From: Pseudomonadota bacterium
GTDB taxonomy: Bacteria > Pseudomonadota > Alphaproteobacteria > Rhodobacterales > Rhodobacteraceae
Direction: 5' to 3'
Length of the DNA: 64,000 bases
Assembly (NCBI GenBank): GCA_021779835.1
Contig: JAJXZX010000001.1
Coordinates: 1-64,000 of the forward strand
Shown: piece after piece, positions 23,631-33,388 of the stretch
Layout: the number at the start of each line of letters is the position of its first letter
Numbering within the stretch: the stretch's first letter is position 1
Notes under the pieces: model-generated
What the model was told of the DNA's origin: nothing
What the model saw: the letters and a program-made list of their open reading frames with translations, nothing else
Databases searched by the model: none
Position numbers and translations under genes: made by a program

Positions 23631-26556
23631 GCCAACCTCCACGCCCCGCGTGTTTGCCCTTCCCCCTGGCACCGACTTCCCTGAGGCATTGGCTGTCGGG
23701 CTGACCGAACGGATGCGCGGGCAGCCGCCAGAGGCACTGGCCCGTGTCGAGCTGTTCGTCAACACGCGCCGGATGCAGCGTCGGGTGAAGGACATTCTGG
23801 CGCAAAGCGGTGCGCTGCTGCTTCCCCGCATCCGGCTTGTGACCAATCTTGGCGACGATGTTGCGCTGGCGGACCTTCCCCCGGCGATTCCGCCCCTGCG
23901 GCGGCGGCTGGAGCTTAGCCAACTGGTCGCCAAGCTGGTCGCCCGCCAACCCGATCTGGCACCACGTGCGGCGATCTACGATCTGGCCGATAGCCTAGCC
24001 GATTTGATGGATGAAATGCAGGGCGAAGGCGTTCACCCGGATGTGTTGAAAGGTCTCGACCTGTCCGACCACTCAAAGCATTGGGAACGCAGCCTGAATT
24101 TCCTGACCATCGTCGCGCAGTATTTCGGACCAGACAGCGCCCCCGATGTCGAGGCGCGGCAGCGTTTGGTTGTTGAACGCATCGCAGCGCGGTGGGCCAA
24201 GTCACCGCCGCAGCATCCCATTCTGGTGGCGGGCTCTACTGGGTCGCGCGGGACAACGGCTCTGTTCATGCGCGCCGTCGCAGCGCTGCCCCAGGGTGCT
24301 CTGATCCTGCCCGGCTTTGATTTCGATGTGCCATCGTCGGTTTGGCATAGCCTTGATGATGCCATGACGGGCGAGGACCATCCGCAATACCGCTTTCACC
24401 GCTTGCTAAGTGACCTATCGCTTGGCCCCGAAGCGGTCACGCTTTGGTCCGCGACGAGCGTGCCAAACCCGGCGCGCAACCGACTTGTGTCACTATCCCT
24501 GCGCCCGGCACCCGTCACCGACCAATGGATGCTTGAGGGCCGCCACCTTACGGACTTGCCCGCAGCCACGGCAAATATGACGCTGATCGAGGCGCCTTCA
24601 CCACGCGCAGAGGCGCTTTCCATCGCGCTGTGCCTGCGCAAGGCCGCCGAGGATGGCCGTGTCGCCGCGTTGATCACACCCGATCGCACCTTGGGGCGCC
24701 AAGTTACCGCCGCATTGGATCGCTGGGGCATCACCCCGGACGATAGCGCTGGTAAACCGCTTGCATTGTCGCCTCCCGGTCGCTTTCTGCGCCACGTTGC
24801 GGCTCTGTTCGGGCAGAAATTGACGTCGGATGCGCTGCTAACCCTGCTCAAGCATCCGCTTTGCAATACCGGCGGCAACACGCGAGGAAACCATCTGATT
24901 TGGACGCGCAACCTTGAAATGAAGCTGCGCCGCAAAGGGCCGCCCTTTCCGACGGGCGCGGACTTGCTTCTCTGGGCCGAAGCCAAGGCTGACCCTGGCC
25001 TGATCGCGTGGGCACAGTGGCTTGCGGACCTCCTGACTGGGCTTGAAGCCATCCGAAACCGCCCTCTGAGCGCGCATGTCACGCATCACCTTGCCCTTGC
25101 CGAGGCGCTGGCGCGTGGGCCAGAGGGGCTCGATCCGGGCGAGTTGTGGCGTAAAGAGGCGGGGCTTTCCGCACGCACCGCCATGGATGAATTGACGCGG
25201 GAAGCGTCCTATGGCGGAGAGATGGAGGCCGCGGACTACCGCGATCTGTTCACCGCCATTCTGAACCGGCACGAGGTGCGTGACGCCGTGCAGGGTCACC
25301 CAAAGATCATGATCTGGGGCACATTGGAGGCGCGGGTTCAGGGCGCAGACCTTGTGATCCTTGGCGGCCTAAACGACGGTATCTGGCCCAAATTGCCCCA
25401 ACCCGACCCGTGGCTGAACCGCAAAATGCGGCGCGATGCGGGTCTATTGTTGCCCGAACGGCAGATCGGCCTGTCGGCGCACGACTATCAGCAAGCGATT
25501 GCCGCACGCGAAGTTGTCCTGACGCGGTCCGTGCGCGATGGCGAGGCGGAGACGGTGCCATCGCGCTGGCTCAATCGGCTGATGAACCTGATGAGTGGCT
25601 TGGAGGAACAGAACGGCAAGGGCTGTCTTACGGATATGCGGGGTCGCGGCAAGGAATGGCTGGCTTTGGCAGTCGCGTTGGACACGCCCGAGACCACGAT
25701 GCCCGCCGCGACCCGCCCCGCCCCAAGGCCGCCGGTTACTGCGCGACCAAAACAACTGGCAGTTACCGGGATACGCACGCTTATCCGCGACCCCTACGCC
25801 ATTTATGCGCGGCATATCCTGCGCCTGCGACCGCTTGACCCCCTTCATCCGAAGCCAGACGCCCGGCTGCGCGGCTCGGTCCTCCACGCGATTTTCGAGA
25901 GGTTTGTCAAAGAGCGCGGTGCCGAGGCGCGGGCAGAGGCCAAGGCCCGGCTGCTTGCGATAGCGGACGAGGTGATGGCGGCTGAGATTGCATGGCCAAC
26001 CGCGCGCAGGCTGTGGCGCGCCCGGCTTGAGCGTGCCGCCGATTGGTTCCTGGCGCGCGAAGCAGAGCGCGGAGGATCGCCGGTGATTTTAGAAAAGCAA
26101 GGCTCTGCTTCACTGGAAAATCTGGATTTTGTGCTGACCGCAAAGCCCGACCGCATCGACATTCTCGACGATGGACGCCTTCATATCCTTGACTACAAAA
26201 CCGGCTCCCCGCCGACCGAGAAAGAACAGGGCGTGTTTGAAAAGCAACTGTTGCTGGAGGCCGCGATGGCCGAACGCGGCGCTTTTGCGCAACTCGGCCC
26301 CAGCGAAGTCGCGCAGATCACCTATGTCGGGCTGGGCTCCTCGCCCAAGGAGGTGGTGACGCCGATGACAAAGGAGATCACCGACAAGGTCTGGGGCGAT
26401 CTGGGCAAACTTATCGCCAGCTATAACGATGCGGCCCAAGGCTACACAGCGCGGCGGGCGGTGTTTTCCGATCGGATCGAGGGCGACTATGACCACCTTG
26501 CCCGCTATGGCGAATGGGACATGACGAACTCCGCCAAGCCGGAGGATGTTGAATGA
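23623..26556 (+). CDS. addB: AddB subunit of the AddAB double-strand break repair helicase-nuclease
   Basis: 977 residues from ATG 23623, inside the end of murU. AddB pairs with AddA to resect DNA ends and feed RecA-dependent recombination (RecBCD-like role). As usual for alphaproteobacterial AddB, a canonical Walker A is lacking, the helicase domains being degenerate. The C-terminal nuclease block is intact: GSVLHAIFERFVKE, ILDYKTGSPPTEKEQ (catalytic Asp and Lys) and AQITYVGLG. IWGTLEARVQGADLVILGGLNDGIWP is a strong family motif. It overlaps addA by ATGA at 26553-26556. Longer upstream in-frame sequence lies in murU and was rejected. Confidence 0.95.
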   Translation: MFEPTSTPRVFALPPGTDFPEALAVGLTERMRGQPPEALARVELFVNTRRMQRRVKDILAQSGALLLPRIRLVTNLGDDVALADLPPAIPPLRRRLELSQLVAKLVARQPDLAPRAAIYDLADSLADLMDEMQGEGVHPDVLKGLDLSDHSKHWERSLNFLTIVAQYFGPDSAPDVEARQRLVVERIAARWAKSPPQHPILVAGSTGSRGTTALFMRAVAALPQGALILPGFDFDVPSSVWHSLDDAMTGEDHPQYRFHRLLSDLSLGPEAVTLWSATSVPNPARNRLVSLSLRPAPVTDQWMLEGRHLTDLPAATANMTLIEAPSPRAEALSIALCLRKAAEDGRVAALITPDRTLGRQVTAALDRWGITPDDSAGKPLALSPPGRFLRHVAALFGQKLTSDALLTLLKHPLCNTGGNTRGNHLIWTRNLEMKLRRKGPPFPTGADLLLWAEAKADPGLIAWAQWLADLLTGLEAIRNRPLSAHVTHHLALAEALARGPEGLDPGELWRKEAGLSARTAMDELTREASYGGEMEAADYRDLFTAILNRHEVRDAVQGHPKIMIWGTLEARVQGADLVILGGLNDGIWPKLPQPDPWLNRKMRRDAGLLLPERQIGLSAHDYQQAIAAREVVLTRSVRDGEAETVPSRWLNRLMNLMSGLEEQNGKGCLTDMRGRGKEWLALAVALDTPETTMPAATRPAPRPPVTARPKQLAVTGIRTLIRDPYAIYARHILRLRPLDPLHPKPDARLRGSVLHAIFERFVKERGAEARAEAKARLLAIADEVMAAEIAWPTARRLWRARLERAADWFLAREAERGGSPVILEKQGSASLENLDFVLTAKPDRIDILDDGRLHILDYKTGSPPTEKEQGVFEKQLLLEAAMAERGAFAQLGPSEVAQITYVGLGSSPKEVVTPMTKEITDKVWGDLGKLIASYNDAAQGYTARRAVFSDRIEGDYDHLARYGEWDMTNSAKPEDVE

Positions 26557-29500
26557 CCCAGCGCAACGCAGCCAGCGAGCGGCAGGTTCAGGCCTCTGAC
26601 CCGATGGCCTCGACGTGGCTTTCCGCCAACGCAGGCTCGGGCAAGACCCGTGTGCTGACCGACCGTGTCGCGCGCCTGCTGTTGGACGGGGTCGAGCCGC
26701 AGCGCATTCTGTGCCTGACCTATACCAAAGCCGCCGCCAGCGAGATGCAGAACCGTTTGTTCAAGCGGCTTGGCGAATGGGCGATGTTGAAAGAGGACAG
26801 CCTGCGCCACGCGCTGTCCGAGTTGGGCGTCGAGGGCCGCATTAACGCCGAGACGTTGGCAAAGGCGCGGCGTCTGTTCGCCCGCGCGATCGAAACGCCG
26901 GGCGGGTTGAAAATTCAGACGATCCACTCGTTCTGCGCCAGCCTTCTGCGCCGCTTTCCGCTCGAGGCAGGCGTCACTCCGCAGTTCGCCGAAATGGACG
27001 ACCGCTCTGCCAATCTCCTACGCGAAGAAATCGTCGAAGAGATGGCGTCGGGCGATGGCATTGCGCTGATCGACGGGGTTGCCCGCTATCTGACAGATGA
27101 AGATTTGGCGAACCTGACCGCGGAAATGTCACGCCATCGCGCTGGATTCGAGCCGCTTTTGTCGCGCGACGAGGCGCTTGGGCTGTTTGATGTGGACCCC
27201 GAAACCGATGCGCAGACCATCCTCGCGGAGGTATTCCTTGGCGGCGAGGAGGAGTGGCTTCCGCAGGTCGCCACCTGCCTTGCTGCCGGTGCGCCGACCG
27301 ATGTCGGCAATGCTGCGAAACTGCGGGCTCTGTCCCTCTATCCGCCGAGCCTTGGCGATCTTGCCGCTCTGGAAGGCATTCTGCTGACCGGATCGGGCGC
27401 AAAAGAGCCGTTTACCGCCAAGATAGCGACTTTCCCCACCAAGGCGACGCGCGCCGCGCTGGGTGCGCTGTTGGACCGCTTGGAGCCTCTGATGCTGCGC
27501 GTAGAGGCGGCGCGGCCCAAAAGACTTGGCCTGATGGCGGCCGAGAAAACCTTGGCCCTGCATCGCTTCGCCGCGGTGTTTCTGACGGCCTATGAGGCGC
27601 GCAAGGCCGCTCGTGGCTGGTTGGATTTCGACGATCTGATCCGCAAGGCGCGTGGTCTGCTGACCGATCCGTCCGTCGCGCAATGGGTGCTGTTTCGCCT
27701 CGACGGCGGCATCGACCACATTCTGGTCGACGAAGCGCAGGACACCAGCCCCGAGCAGTGGAAGGTGATCGAGTTGCTGGCGCAAGAGTTCACCACCGGC
27801 AGCAGCGCACGCGAAGAGCCGCGCACGATTTTTGTCGTGGGCGACAAAAAGCAATCGATCTACTCCTTCCAAGGGGCCGATTTGCGTGCGTTCGAGACGA
27901 TGCGTGACCATTTCCGCGACCGTCTTGCCGCCGTGCGGATCGCGCTTCAGGGCCTTACCCTCGAATATTCCTTCCGCTCCTCGCAGGCGATTTTGCGTCT
28001 GGTCGACCTGACATTCGACGAACGCAGCGGGCGCGGCCTTGGGGGCGAGGTCAAGCACCTTGCCTTCAGGACCGAAATGCCGGGCCGCGTTGACCTTTGG
28101 CCGGTGATCGATGCGGTCAAGGACCCCGAGTCAGAGGATTGGTTCGACCCGGTTGATCTGGTTTCCGATCAGCACCACAGCGCGCAGCTAGCCAATCGGA
28201 TTGCCACCGAGATTCGGCGCATGATCGATGACGGCGTGCAAATTCCGCACAAGGATGGCCCGCGTCCGGTGACCGAGGGCGATATCCTCATCCTTGTTCA
28301 GCGCCGCTCGGTTCTGTTTCACGAGATTATCCGGGCCTGTAAAGCCGCCGATCTGGCGATCGCGGGTGCCGACCGCCTGAAGCTTGGCGGTGAGATTGCG
28401 GTGAAGGACATCACCGCGCTTCTGTCGTTCATCGCGACCGATGAGGATGACCTTTCGCTTGCTGCTGCCCTGCGCTCGCCGCTGTTCGGCTGGACCGAGG
28501 CACAGCTTCACAGTCTTGCCGCGCATCGTGGCGGCGCGCTGTTGTGGGAAGCCCTGCGCCGGCGCAAGGACGAATTCCCCGAGACCGTGGCGGCGCTGGA
28601 GGATCTGCGCGACCGCTCTGATTTCCTGCGTCCCTACGACCTGATCGAACGGGCGCTTACGCGCCACCGGGGCCGCCTGCGGTTAATCGCGCGTCTGGGG
28701 CCGGAGGCTGAGGATGGCATCGACGAACTGCTAAGCCAGGCGCTTGCCTATGAGCGGATGGAGGTGCCCAGCTTGACCGGCTTTCTCGTCTGGCTCGGGT
28801 CCGACGAGGTCGAGGTGAAACGCCAGCCTGACAGCGCCGGTAGCCGTATTCGCGTCATGACGGTGCATGGCGCCAAGGGGCTGGAGGCGCCCGTCGTCAT
28901 TTTGCCCGATACAGCAGATCGCAATGCCCCACGCGAGGGCAATTTCATCACGCTGGAGGGGGGCCGCATCGTCTGGAAAACCGGTGCCGACGACTCGCCC
29001 CTCGCGATTTCCGGCGCACGGGCCGAGATGCGGCGCAAGCAGGACGAGGAAAACCTGCGCCTTCTTTATGTGGCGATGACGCGGGCCGAGTGTTGGCTGA
29101 TCGTCTGCGCGGCCGGCAAAGTCTCAAAAGACGGCGCATGGTATGAACTGGTATCGGCGGGACTTAGGCAAGCCGAGGCCGAAACAAGCGTCGGCCACGG
29201 ATTTGGCCCCATTCTTCGCCTGCAATCCGGCGCGTGGCCTGCGGAAGCAGGGATAAATCGCGCTGAAACCGGGGCAAGTGCCGTGATCCTGCCGGATTGG
29301 GCCCGTGCCCACGCGCCTGCACCAGACGTAAAACCGGCGCCCATCTCGCCCTCTGCGCTTGGCGGTGCAAAGGTCTTGACCGGTGAGGGCGCAGGTCTGT
29401 CGGAAGAGGAGGCAAAGCGCCGGGGGCGGCAATTGCACCGCTTGCTGGAACATTTACCGCTTGCGCCACGCGGCGAGTGGCCTCCATTTGCCCGCGTGCT

Positions 29501-29918
29501 GCTGAGCGGCGGCGAGGACAGCGCCACGGAGGCTGAGGCTTCGGCGCTGTATCAGGAGGCTGAGGCGGTGCTTGGCGCGCCGGAACTTGCGCCCCTTTTC
29601 GGCCCGGACGGGCTTGCCGAGGTGGACATCGCCGCCGATTTCAACGGCCAACGTCTGGTCGGGACTATCGACCGTCTTATCGTGACCACAGATCATGTGC
29701 TCGCCATCGATTACAAATCGAACGCTGTGACCCCTGACCGGCCGGAAGATGTGCCGTCGGGTATTCTTCGCCAGATGGGCGCCTATGCGGCAGCGCTTGC
29801 CCAGATCTACCCAGGGCGGACCATTGAGACCGCAATTCTGTGGACAAGATGTGCAAAATTGATGCGCCTACCACACGATCTTGTGGTGGCCTCGCTTGCA
29901 GACATGACCCTCCCTTGA
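26553..29918 (+). CDS. addA: AddA helicase-nuclease subunit
   Basis: 1121 residues, UvrD-family helicase with a C-terminal nuclease. Motif I is LSANAGSGKTRVLTDR; motif Ia is LTYTKAAASEMQNRLF; motif II is HILVDEAQDTSPEQW; motif III is VVGDKKQSIYSFQGAD; motif V is MTVHGAKGLEAPVVILP; motif VI is LYVAMTRAE. The nuclease carries RGRQLHRLLEHLP and VLAIDYKSN with catalytic Asp and Lys. The length fits alphaproteobacterial AddA. Together with the directly preceding addB it forms the complete enzyme; both are within one operon running from tsaE to trxA. Confidence 0.98.
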   Translation: MTQRNAASERQVQASDPMASTWLSANAGSGKTRVLTDRVARLLLDGVEPQRILCLTYTKAAASEMQNRLFKRLGEWAMLKEDSLRHALSELGVEGRINAETLAKARRLFARAIETPGGLKIQTIHSFCASLLRRFPLEAGVTPQFAEMDDRSANLLREEIVEEMASGDGIALIDGVARYLTDEDLANLTAEMSRHRAGFEPLLSRDEALGLFDVDPETDAQTILAEVFLGGEEEWLPQVATCLAAGAPTDVGNAAKLRALSLYPPSLGDLAALEGILLTGSGAKEPFTAKIATFPTKATRAALGALLDRLEPLMLRVEAARPKRLGLMAAEKTLALHRFAAVFLTAYEARKAARGWLDFDDLIRKARGLLTDPSVAQWVLFRLDGGIDHILVDEAQDTSPEQWKVIELLAQEFTTGSSAREEPRTIFVVGDKKQSIYSFQGADLRAFETMRDHFRDRLAAVRIALQGLTLEYSFRSSQAILRLVDLTFDERSGRGLGGEVKHLAFRTEMPGRVDLWPVIDAVKDPESEDWFDPVDLVSDQHHSAQLANRIATEIRRMIDDGVQIPHKDGPRPVTEGDILILVQRRSVLFHEIIRACKAADLAIAGADRLKLGGEIAVKDITALLSFIATDEDDLSLAAALRSPLFGWTEAQLHSLAAHRGGALLWEALRRRKDEFPETVAALEDLRDRSDFLRPYDLIERALTRHRGRLRLIARLGPEAEDGIDELLSQALAYERMEVPSLTGFLVWLGSDEVEVKRQPDSAGSRIRVMTVHGAKGLEAPVVILPDTADRNAPREGNFITLEGGRIVWKTGADDSPLAISGARAEMRRKQDEENLRLLYVAMTRAECWLIVCAAGKVSKDGAWYELVSAGLRQAEAETSVGHGFGPILRLQSGAWPAEAGINRAETGASAVILPDWARAHAPAPDVKPAPISPSALGGAKVLTGEGAGLSEEEAKRRGRQLHRLLEHLPLAPRGEWPPFARVLLSGGEDSATEAEASALYQEAEAVLGAPELAPLFGPDGLAEVDIAADFNGQRLVGTIDRLIVTTDHVLAIDYKSNAVTPDRPEDVPSGILRQMGAYAAALAQIYPGRTIETAILWTRCAKLMRLPHDLVVASLADMTLP

Positions 29919-29977
29919 CGGGGGGGCGCCCCGAACATACGTTCTGAGCCAACCAATTTTCCCCAGGAGCATCCATC

Positions 29978-30298
29978 ATGGCCACCGTTCCCGTTTCCGA
30001 CGCCACCTTCGACGCCGAAGTCCGCAAATCTGCCATCCCCGTTGTCGTTGACTTCTGGGCGGAATGGTGCGGCCCGTGCCGCCAGATCGGCCCGGCCCTG
30101 GAAGAGCTTTCGACTGAATATGCCGGTCGGGTGAAGTTCGTGAAGGTCAACGTCGACGAGAACCCCGACAGCCCCGCCCAAATGGGTGTGCGCGGTATTC
30201 CCGCGCTTTTCCTGTTCAAGGACGGTCAGGTGGTGTCGAACAAGATCGGCGCAGCGCCCAAAGCGGCGCTTGCAAGCTGGGTCGCCAGCGCGCTTTGA
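29978..30298 (+). CDS. trxA: Thioredoxin
   Basis: 106 residues, a canonical single-domain thioredoxin with active site WCGPCR (Cys31, Cys34), the preceding VVDFWAEW, and the cis-proline loop [12 protein letters not shown]. It reduces cytoplasmic disulfides with electrons from thioredoxin reductase. A 59-base gap after addA with AGGAG before the ATG suggests separate or additional transcription of this abundant protein. A strong terminator follows at 30321-30343. Confidence 0.98.
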   Translation: MATVPVSDATFDAEVRKSAIPVVVDFWAEWCGPCRQIGPALEELSTEYAGRVKFVKVNVDENPDSPAQMGVRGIPALFLFKDGQVVSNKIGAAPKAALASWVASAL

Positions 30299-30320
30299 TC
30301 GGCCCAATGAAATGAATTAG

Positions 30321-30343
30321 GGGGCCACTGGCCCCTTTTTTTT
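30321..30343 (+). terminator. Rho-independent terminator after trxA
   Basis: A 6-bp perfect stem GGGGCC / GGCCCC with a 3-base loop is followed by eight T (30336-30343). It is 22 bases after the trxA stop and closes the tsaE-trxA unit ahead of the convergent lpxK. Confidence 0.9.
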
Positions 30344-30359
30344 GGCAATTTTTCTGCCG

Positions 30360-31364
30360 TCAGCCCGCAAACCCCGGCAATACTCCGGCCAACGCAGCAT
30401 CAAGCGTGGCCCAATCATCGATTTGCAGCCGCACCGGCAAAGTCAGCACCTTGGACCGGAAGGTGGAAGGCAGGCGCACCGCGTCCTTTTCGGTGGTGAC
30501 CAACTGCGCGTGGTTCGCACCCGCCTCGTGTACCAACCGCCGCATCAGCGCCTCTGACAGCGGCTGATGATCCTCCAACGCTTCGGTCCGGATCAGGTTT
30601 GCGCCCAGATCGCGCAGGGTGGCAAAGAACTTTTCCGGGTGCCCGATGCCGGCAAAAGCCATCACGGCATGGCCGCGCCAATCGATCCCCATCTCTAGCG
30701 GAGCTAGACGCCCGGTCACATGCGGCACCTGCAGGGCGCTGCCCCAGCTTTGGGAAAATGTGACCTGCGCCGGGGCGTCGCCGATGGAAAGCACCAGATC
30801 GGCACGGGAAAGCCCGACGCGAACCGGCTCTCTCAATGGGCCAGCGGGCAGGCAGAGGCCATTGCCGAAACCACGCGACGCGTCCACGACGATTACCGAC
30901 AAGTCTTTGAAAAGATGTGGATTCTGGAACCCATCATCCAGCACGATCACCTGCGCGCCGGCCTTTGCTGCGGCCTCGGCCCCCGCGGCGCGGTCCTTGG
31001 CGATCCATGTCGGTGCGAAGGCCGCGAGCAGCAGCGGCTCATCCCCGACATCGGCGGCTTTGTGGCGCAGCGGGTCAACCTGCACCGGGCCGGGCAGCCT
31101 GCCACCATGTCCGCGCGACACGACATGGGCCGAAATCCCGCGCGCCGCGAGGCGTTGGATCACCGCGATGGTGGTGGGGGTTTTGCCGGTGCCGCCCGCG
31201 TTCAGGTTGCCGATGCAGATCACCGGAACCCCGACGCGGCGGCCGGGGCCTTGGCGCAAGCGGCGCGCGGTTCCGGCGGCGTAGAGCGCGCCAAGGGGGG
31301 CGAGGAGGCGGGCGCGCCAGTCGGTGGTTTGCGGCGAGGTGAACCAAAACTTCGGGGCGCCCAT
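30360..31364 (-). CDS. lpxK: Tetraacyldisaccharide 4'-kinase
   Basis: 334 residues. LpxK phosphorylates the 4' position of the lipid A disaccharide at the inner membrane. The P-loop is [19 protein letters not shown], the typical LpxK form. [21 protein letters not shown] (catalytic Asp) and [17 protein letters not shown] are further hallmarks. The N-terminus ([27 protein letters not shown]) is the usual amphipathic membrane-binding start. The ATG shares its first base with the stop of the upstream KdtA-like gene (TGATG). The last residues run up to the trxA terminator. Confidence 0.96.
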   Translation of the reverse strand: MGAPKFWFTSPQTTDWRARLLAPLGALYAAGTARRLRQGPGRRVGVPVICIGNLNAGGTGKTPTTIAVIQRLAARGISAHVVSRGHGGRLPGPVQVDPLRHKAADVGDEPLLLAAFAPTWIAKDRAAGAEAAAKAGAQVIVLDDGFQNPHLFKDLSVIVVDASRGFGNGLCLPAGPLREPVRVGLSRADLVLSIGDAPAQVTFSQSWGSALQVPHVTGRLAPLEMGIDWRGHAVMAFAGIGHPEKFFATLRDLGANLIRTEALEDHQPLSEALMRRLVHEAGANHAQLVTTEKDAVRLPSTFRSKVLTLPVRLQIDDWATLDAALAGVLPGFAG

Positions 31365-32572
31365 CAGCGTGCCCCCAAACGGTCAAGCTGGTTCAGCAGC
31401 AGGCGCGCGACGCGATCGACGACTTCGGCACCGCTGGTCGAGGCGGACCACGCATTATGCGCCAAAAGTGCCGCTCGGTCGGGCGACAGAAGGTCGCCAA
31501 CCGCGTCGCCCAGATCGGCGGGCGTGCGGATCTCTCGGGTGGCGCGCGCCTCAATCAATGCGGCGAAACTGGCGGCAAAGATGCCGGTGCGCGGGCCGTG
31601 GATGATCGCCGAGCCCAGCGCCGCAGGCTCGAACGGCGCGCGAAGGCTGCCTTGCTCGCTTAGGCTGCCGCCCATGTAGGTGATCGGTGCAAGGCGATAC
31701 CAGAGGCCGAATTCTTCTTCGTTATCAGCGACATAGACTTCGCATTCTTCATCCAGGTCCTCATCCGTTGAACGAAGGGCGACGGTCCAGCCTTGCTGGT
31801 CGGTCATCTTTTCGGCCAGCGAAATGGCGTCGGCGGGGAACTCTGGCACCACGATCAGCAGCAGACGATGTGCAAGGCGAAGGGCGTGGCGGTGCGCCTC
31901 TATCACGGCGTCGGCCTCGGCGGCGGGCAGGGATACGGCGAGCCAGACCGGGCGGGTTTGCAAGAGGCGGGTCATCGCGGCGCGTTCAGCCTCGGTGCAG
32001 GTCAGCGCGCCGGTGCCGCTTTCAAGACGGCCCGTCGTTTCAAGCTCTAATCCGCTACCAGCGATGCGGCGGAGGGCGCGGGTTGTGGCCTCGTCGGGGG
32101 ACAGAATTCGGGCGCAGGGGGCGAGCAAGGCACGCGCCATCCCCGGAATCCAGCGTAAGGCTCCCGTGATGGAAATATCGGATTCTATTAGGAAAAGCGG
32201 TATTTTTTTGCGGTGTATCTGGACCATCAGGGCGGCGTCCAGCCCGCCTCCGACCTGTGCGATGAGGTCGGGATGCCAATAGGCCAGAAAGGCGGCGGTA
32301 TCGGTCGGCAAGGGCTGCGCCAGCGTGTCGCGCGGCGGGGTGACGCCGACGGGATGCGTGGTGAGGATCTTGAGGTCGGGGCGTTCGTCCTGCAGGCGAC
32401 GGGCGAGTTCAGAGGCGGCTTGGATGCCGGTTTCAACCGGAATGTGCAGCCAGATCAGCGGCCCCGGCTGACGCGCGGGCCGCTGATTTTCAAGCGCTGC
32501 CAAGTCGGGCAAGGCCCGCGCGCGCCACGACTTTATCGCAAGATATAGGGACAACCCAAGCGGTGATCGCAT
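31364..32572 (-). CDS. KdtA-like (Kdo transferase family) glycosyltransferase, divergent
   Basis: 402 residues of the Kdo transferase (WaaA/KdtA) family: an N-terminal domain with [52 protein letters not shown] and [11 protein letters not shown], and a C-terminal GT-B domain with [30 protein letters not shown] and [15 protein letters not shown]. The family's 'HaaSvGE' catalytic motif is rearranged: after His comes IPVETG, so no Glu lies at the standard position, though the later Glu in IESDIS is kept. Location next to lpxK supports a lipid A/core role, but a canonical Kdo transferase may be encoded elsewhere, so I give no symbol. An N-terminal amphipathic segment suggests membrane association. 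Confidence 0.8.
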   Translation of the reverse strand: MRSPLGLSLYLAIKSWRARALPDLAALENQRPARQPGPLIWLHIPVETGIQAASELARRLQDERPDLKILTTHPVGVTPPRDTLAQPLPTDTAAFLAYWHPDLIAQVGGGLDAALMVQIHRKKIPLFLIESDISITGALRWIPGMARALLAPCARILSPDEATTRALRRIAGSGLELETTGRLESGTGALTCTEAERAAMTRLLQTRPVWLAVSLPAAEADAVIEAHRHALRLAHRLLLIVVPEFPADAISLAEKMTDQQGWTVALRSTDEDLDEECEVYVADNEEEFGLWYRLAPITYMGGSLSEQGSLRAPFEPAALGSAIIHGPRTGIFAASFAALIEARATREIRTPADLGDAVGDLLSPDRAALLAHNAWSASTSGAEVVDRVARLLLNQLDRLGAR

Positions 32573-32583
32573 GATATGCGCTG

Positions 32584-32829
32584 TTACGCGCCCAACTCCT
32601 CGGTCGGGCTGGCGGCCGTCGCCTCATCGCGCAGGCGGTGAATATGGGCGATGAAGTAGCGCATGTGGGCGTCGTCAACGGTGCGATGTGCCTCGGCCTT
32701 CCACGCGGAATGGGCGGAATTATAGTCGGGAAACATGCCGACGATGTGGATCTTGGAGGGGTCTTTGAACACCGTTTTGTTCGGGTCCACCAGCTCGCCA
32801 CCAAAGACAAGGTGCAGGCGTTGGGTCAT
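32584..32829 (-). CDS. DUF4170 domain-containing protein
   Basis: 81 residues: MTQRLHLVFGGELVDPNKTVF, then IHIVGMFPDYNSAHSAWKAEAHRTVDDAHMRYFIAHIHRL. This is the DUF4170 pattern, a small alphaproteobacterial family always found upstream of the Kdo transferase-like gene; 11 bases separate it from that gene here. Function unknown; the genomic link suggests a role in lipid A/core assembly. It is the first gene of the DUF4170, KdtA-like, lpxK operon, and the repeat at 32904-32946 lies in its promoter area. Confidence 0.88.
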   Translation of the reverse strand: MTQRLHLVFGGELVDPNKTVFKDPSKIHIVGMFPDYNSAHSAWKAEAHRTVDDAHMRYFIAHIHRLRDEATAASPTEELGA

Positions 32830-32903
32830 GTCAGGCTCCAGTCAGGGAATTTGCGGCACCGTAGACGAAGGGGGCCGTAGGGTAAAGCCGAGGGCCCGAT
32901 TGG

Positions 32904-32946
32904 CGTATGTTTTTCATGCAGTAACCGTATGTATTTCATGCATACG
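32904..32946. promoter_or_regulatory. Operator-like repeat upstream of the DUF4170-lpxK operon
   Basis: Two 17-base direct repeats, CGTATGTTTTTCATGCA (32904-32920) and CGTATGTATTTCATGCA (32926-32942), differ at one base and are spaced 22 bases start to start, two helical turns. The second copy continues to form an inverted repeat, CGTATG-N9-CATACG (32926-32946). Placement 75-117 bases before the DUF4170 start suggests a regulator binding site. No known factor is recognised. Confidence 0.5.
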
Positions 32947-33073
32947 ATTGTGCAGGGCCGCAAATTCCTGTGCCAAGGGCCGGGCGCGCCGAAAGCGGGT
33001 CCAATAACTACCTAAAGTTGTTCTGCCGTCCGACCGAAAGTCGCCTGCGACATTTCGCGCGGGTTATTGGCGA

Positions 33074-33388
33074 TCAATTGTCGTTGCGACCGAGAATATA
33101 ACGCCCCGCCTTGGTATCCGGCGCGCGCTGTATGAAACCCTTTGCCAGCAGGTTGCGCAGCGCCCGGTGATAGCTTGCCTGTGGGATCGCGGCGGCAAGC
33201 GGGTTGGCGCGCACGGCCTCGGAGCGGGCAATCGGCGGAACTCCCTCCAGCGTCTCTATAATCGCGTAGAGAACGTCCTTTTCCATGGGCGGAAGATCGG
33301 TGAGGCCGAGATCGACCTCCATTTCGTGAAGAAAGGCACGTAATTGGGCGACACCACGCATACTCGTCAACTTGCAAACTCCAGTCAT
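33074..33388 (-). CDS. Small winged-helix (MarR-like) putative DNA-binding protein
   Basis: 104 residues from ATG 33388, or 95 from ATG 33361; neither has a convincing ribosome binding site. The body MEKDVLYAIIETLEG, IARSEAVRANPLAAAIPQASYHRAL, RNLLAKGFIQRAPDTKAGRYIL has the helix-turn-helix and wing pattern of MarR-like transcriptional regulators ('s..ty.r.l..L...G.i......gr'). It is divergent from the DEAD-box helicase gene and upstream of the DUF4170-lpxK operon, so it might control either one or itself. The nearby operator-like repeat at 32904-32946 could be its target; that is speculation. A much longer antisense frame that extends this one into the helicase gene is not real coding. Confidence 0.65.
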   Translation of the reverse strand: MTGVCKLTSMRGVAQLRAFLHEMEVDLGLTDLPPMEKDVLYAIIETLEGVPPIARSEAVRANPLAAAIPQASYHRALRNLLAKGFIQRAPDTKAGRYILGRNDN

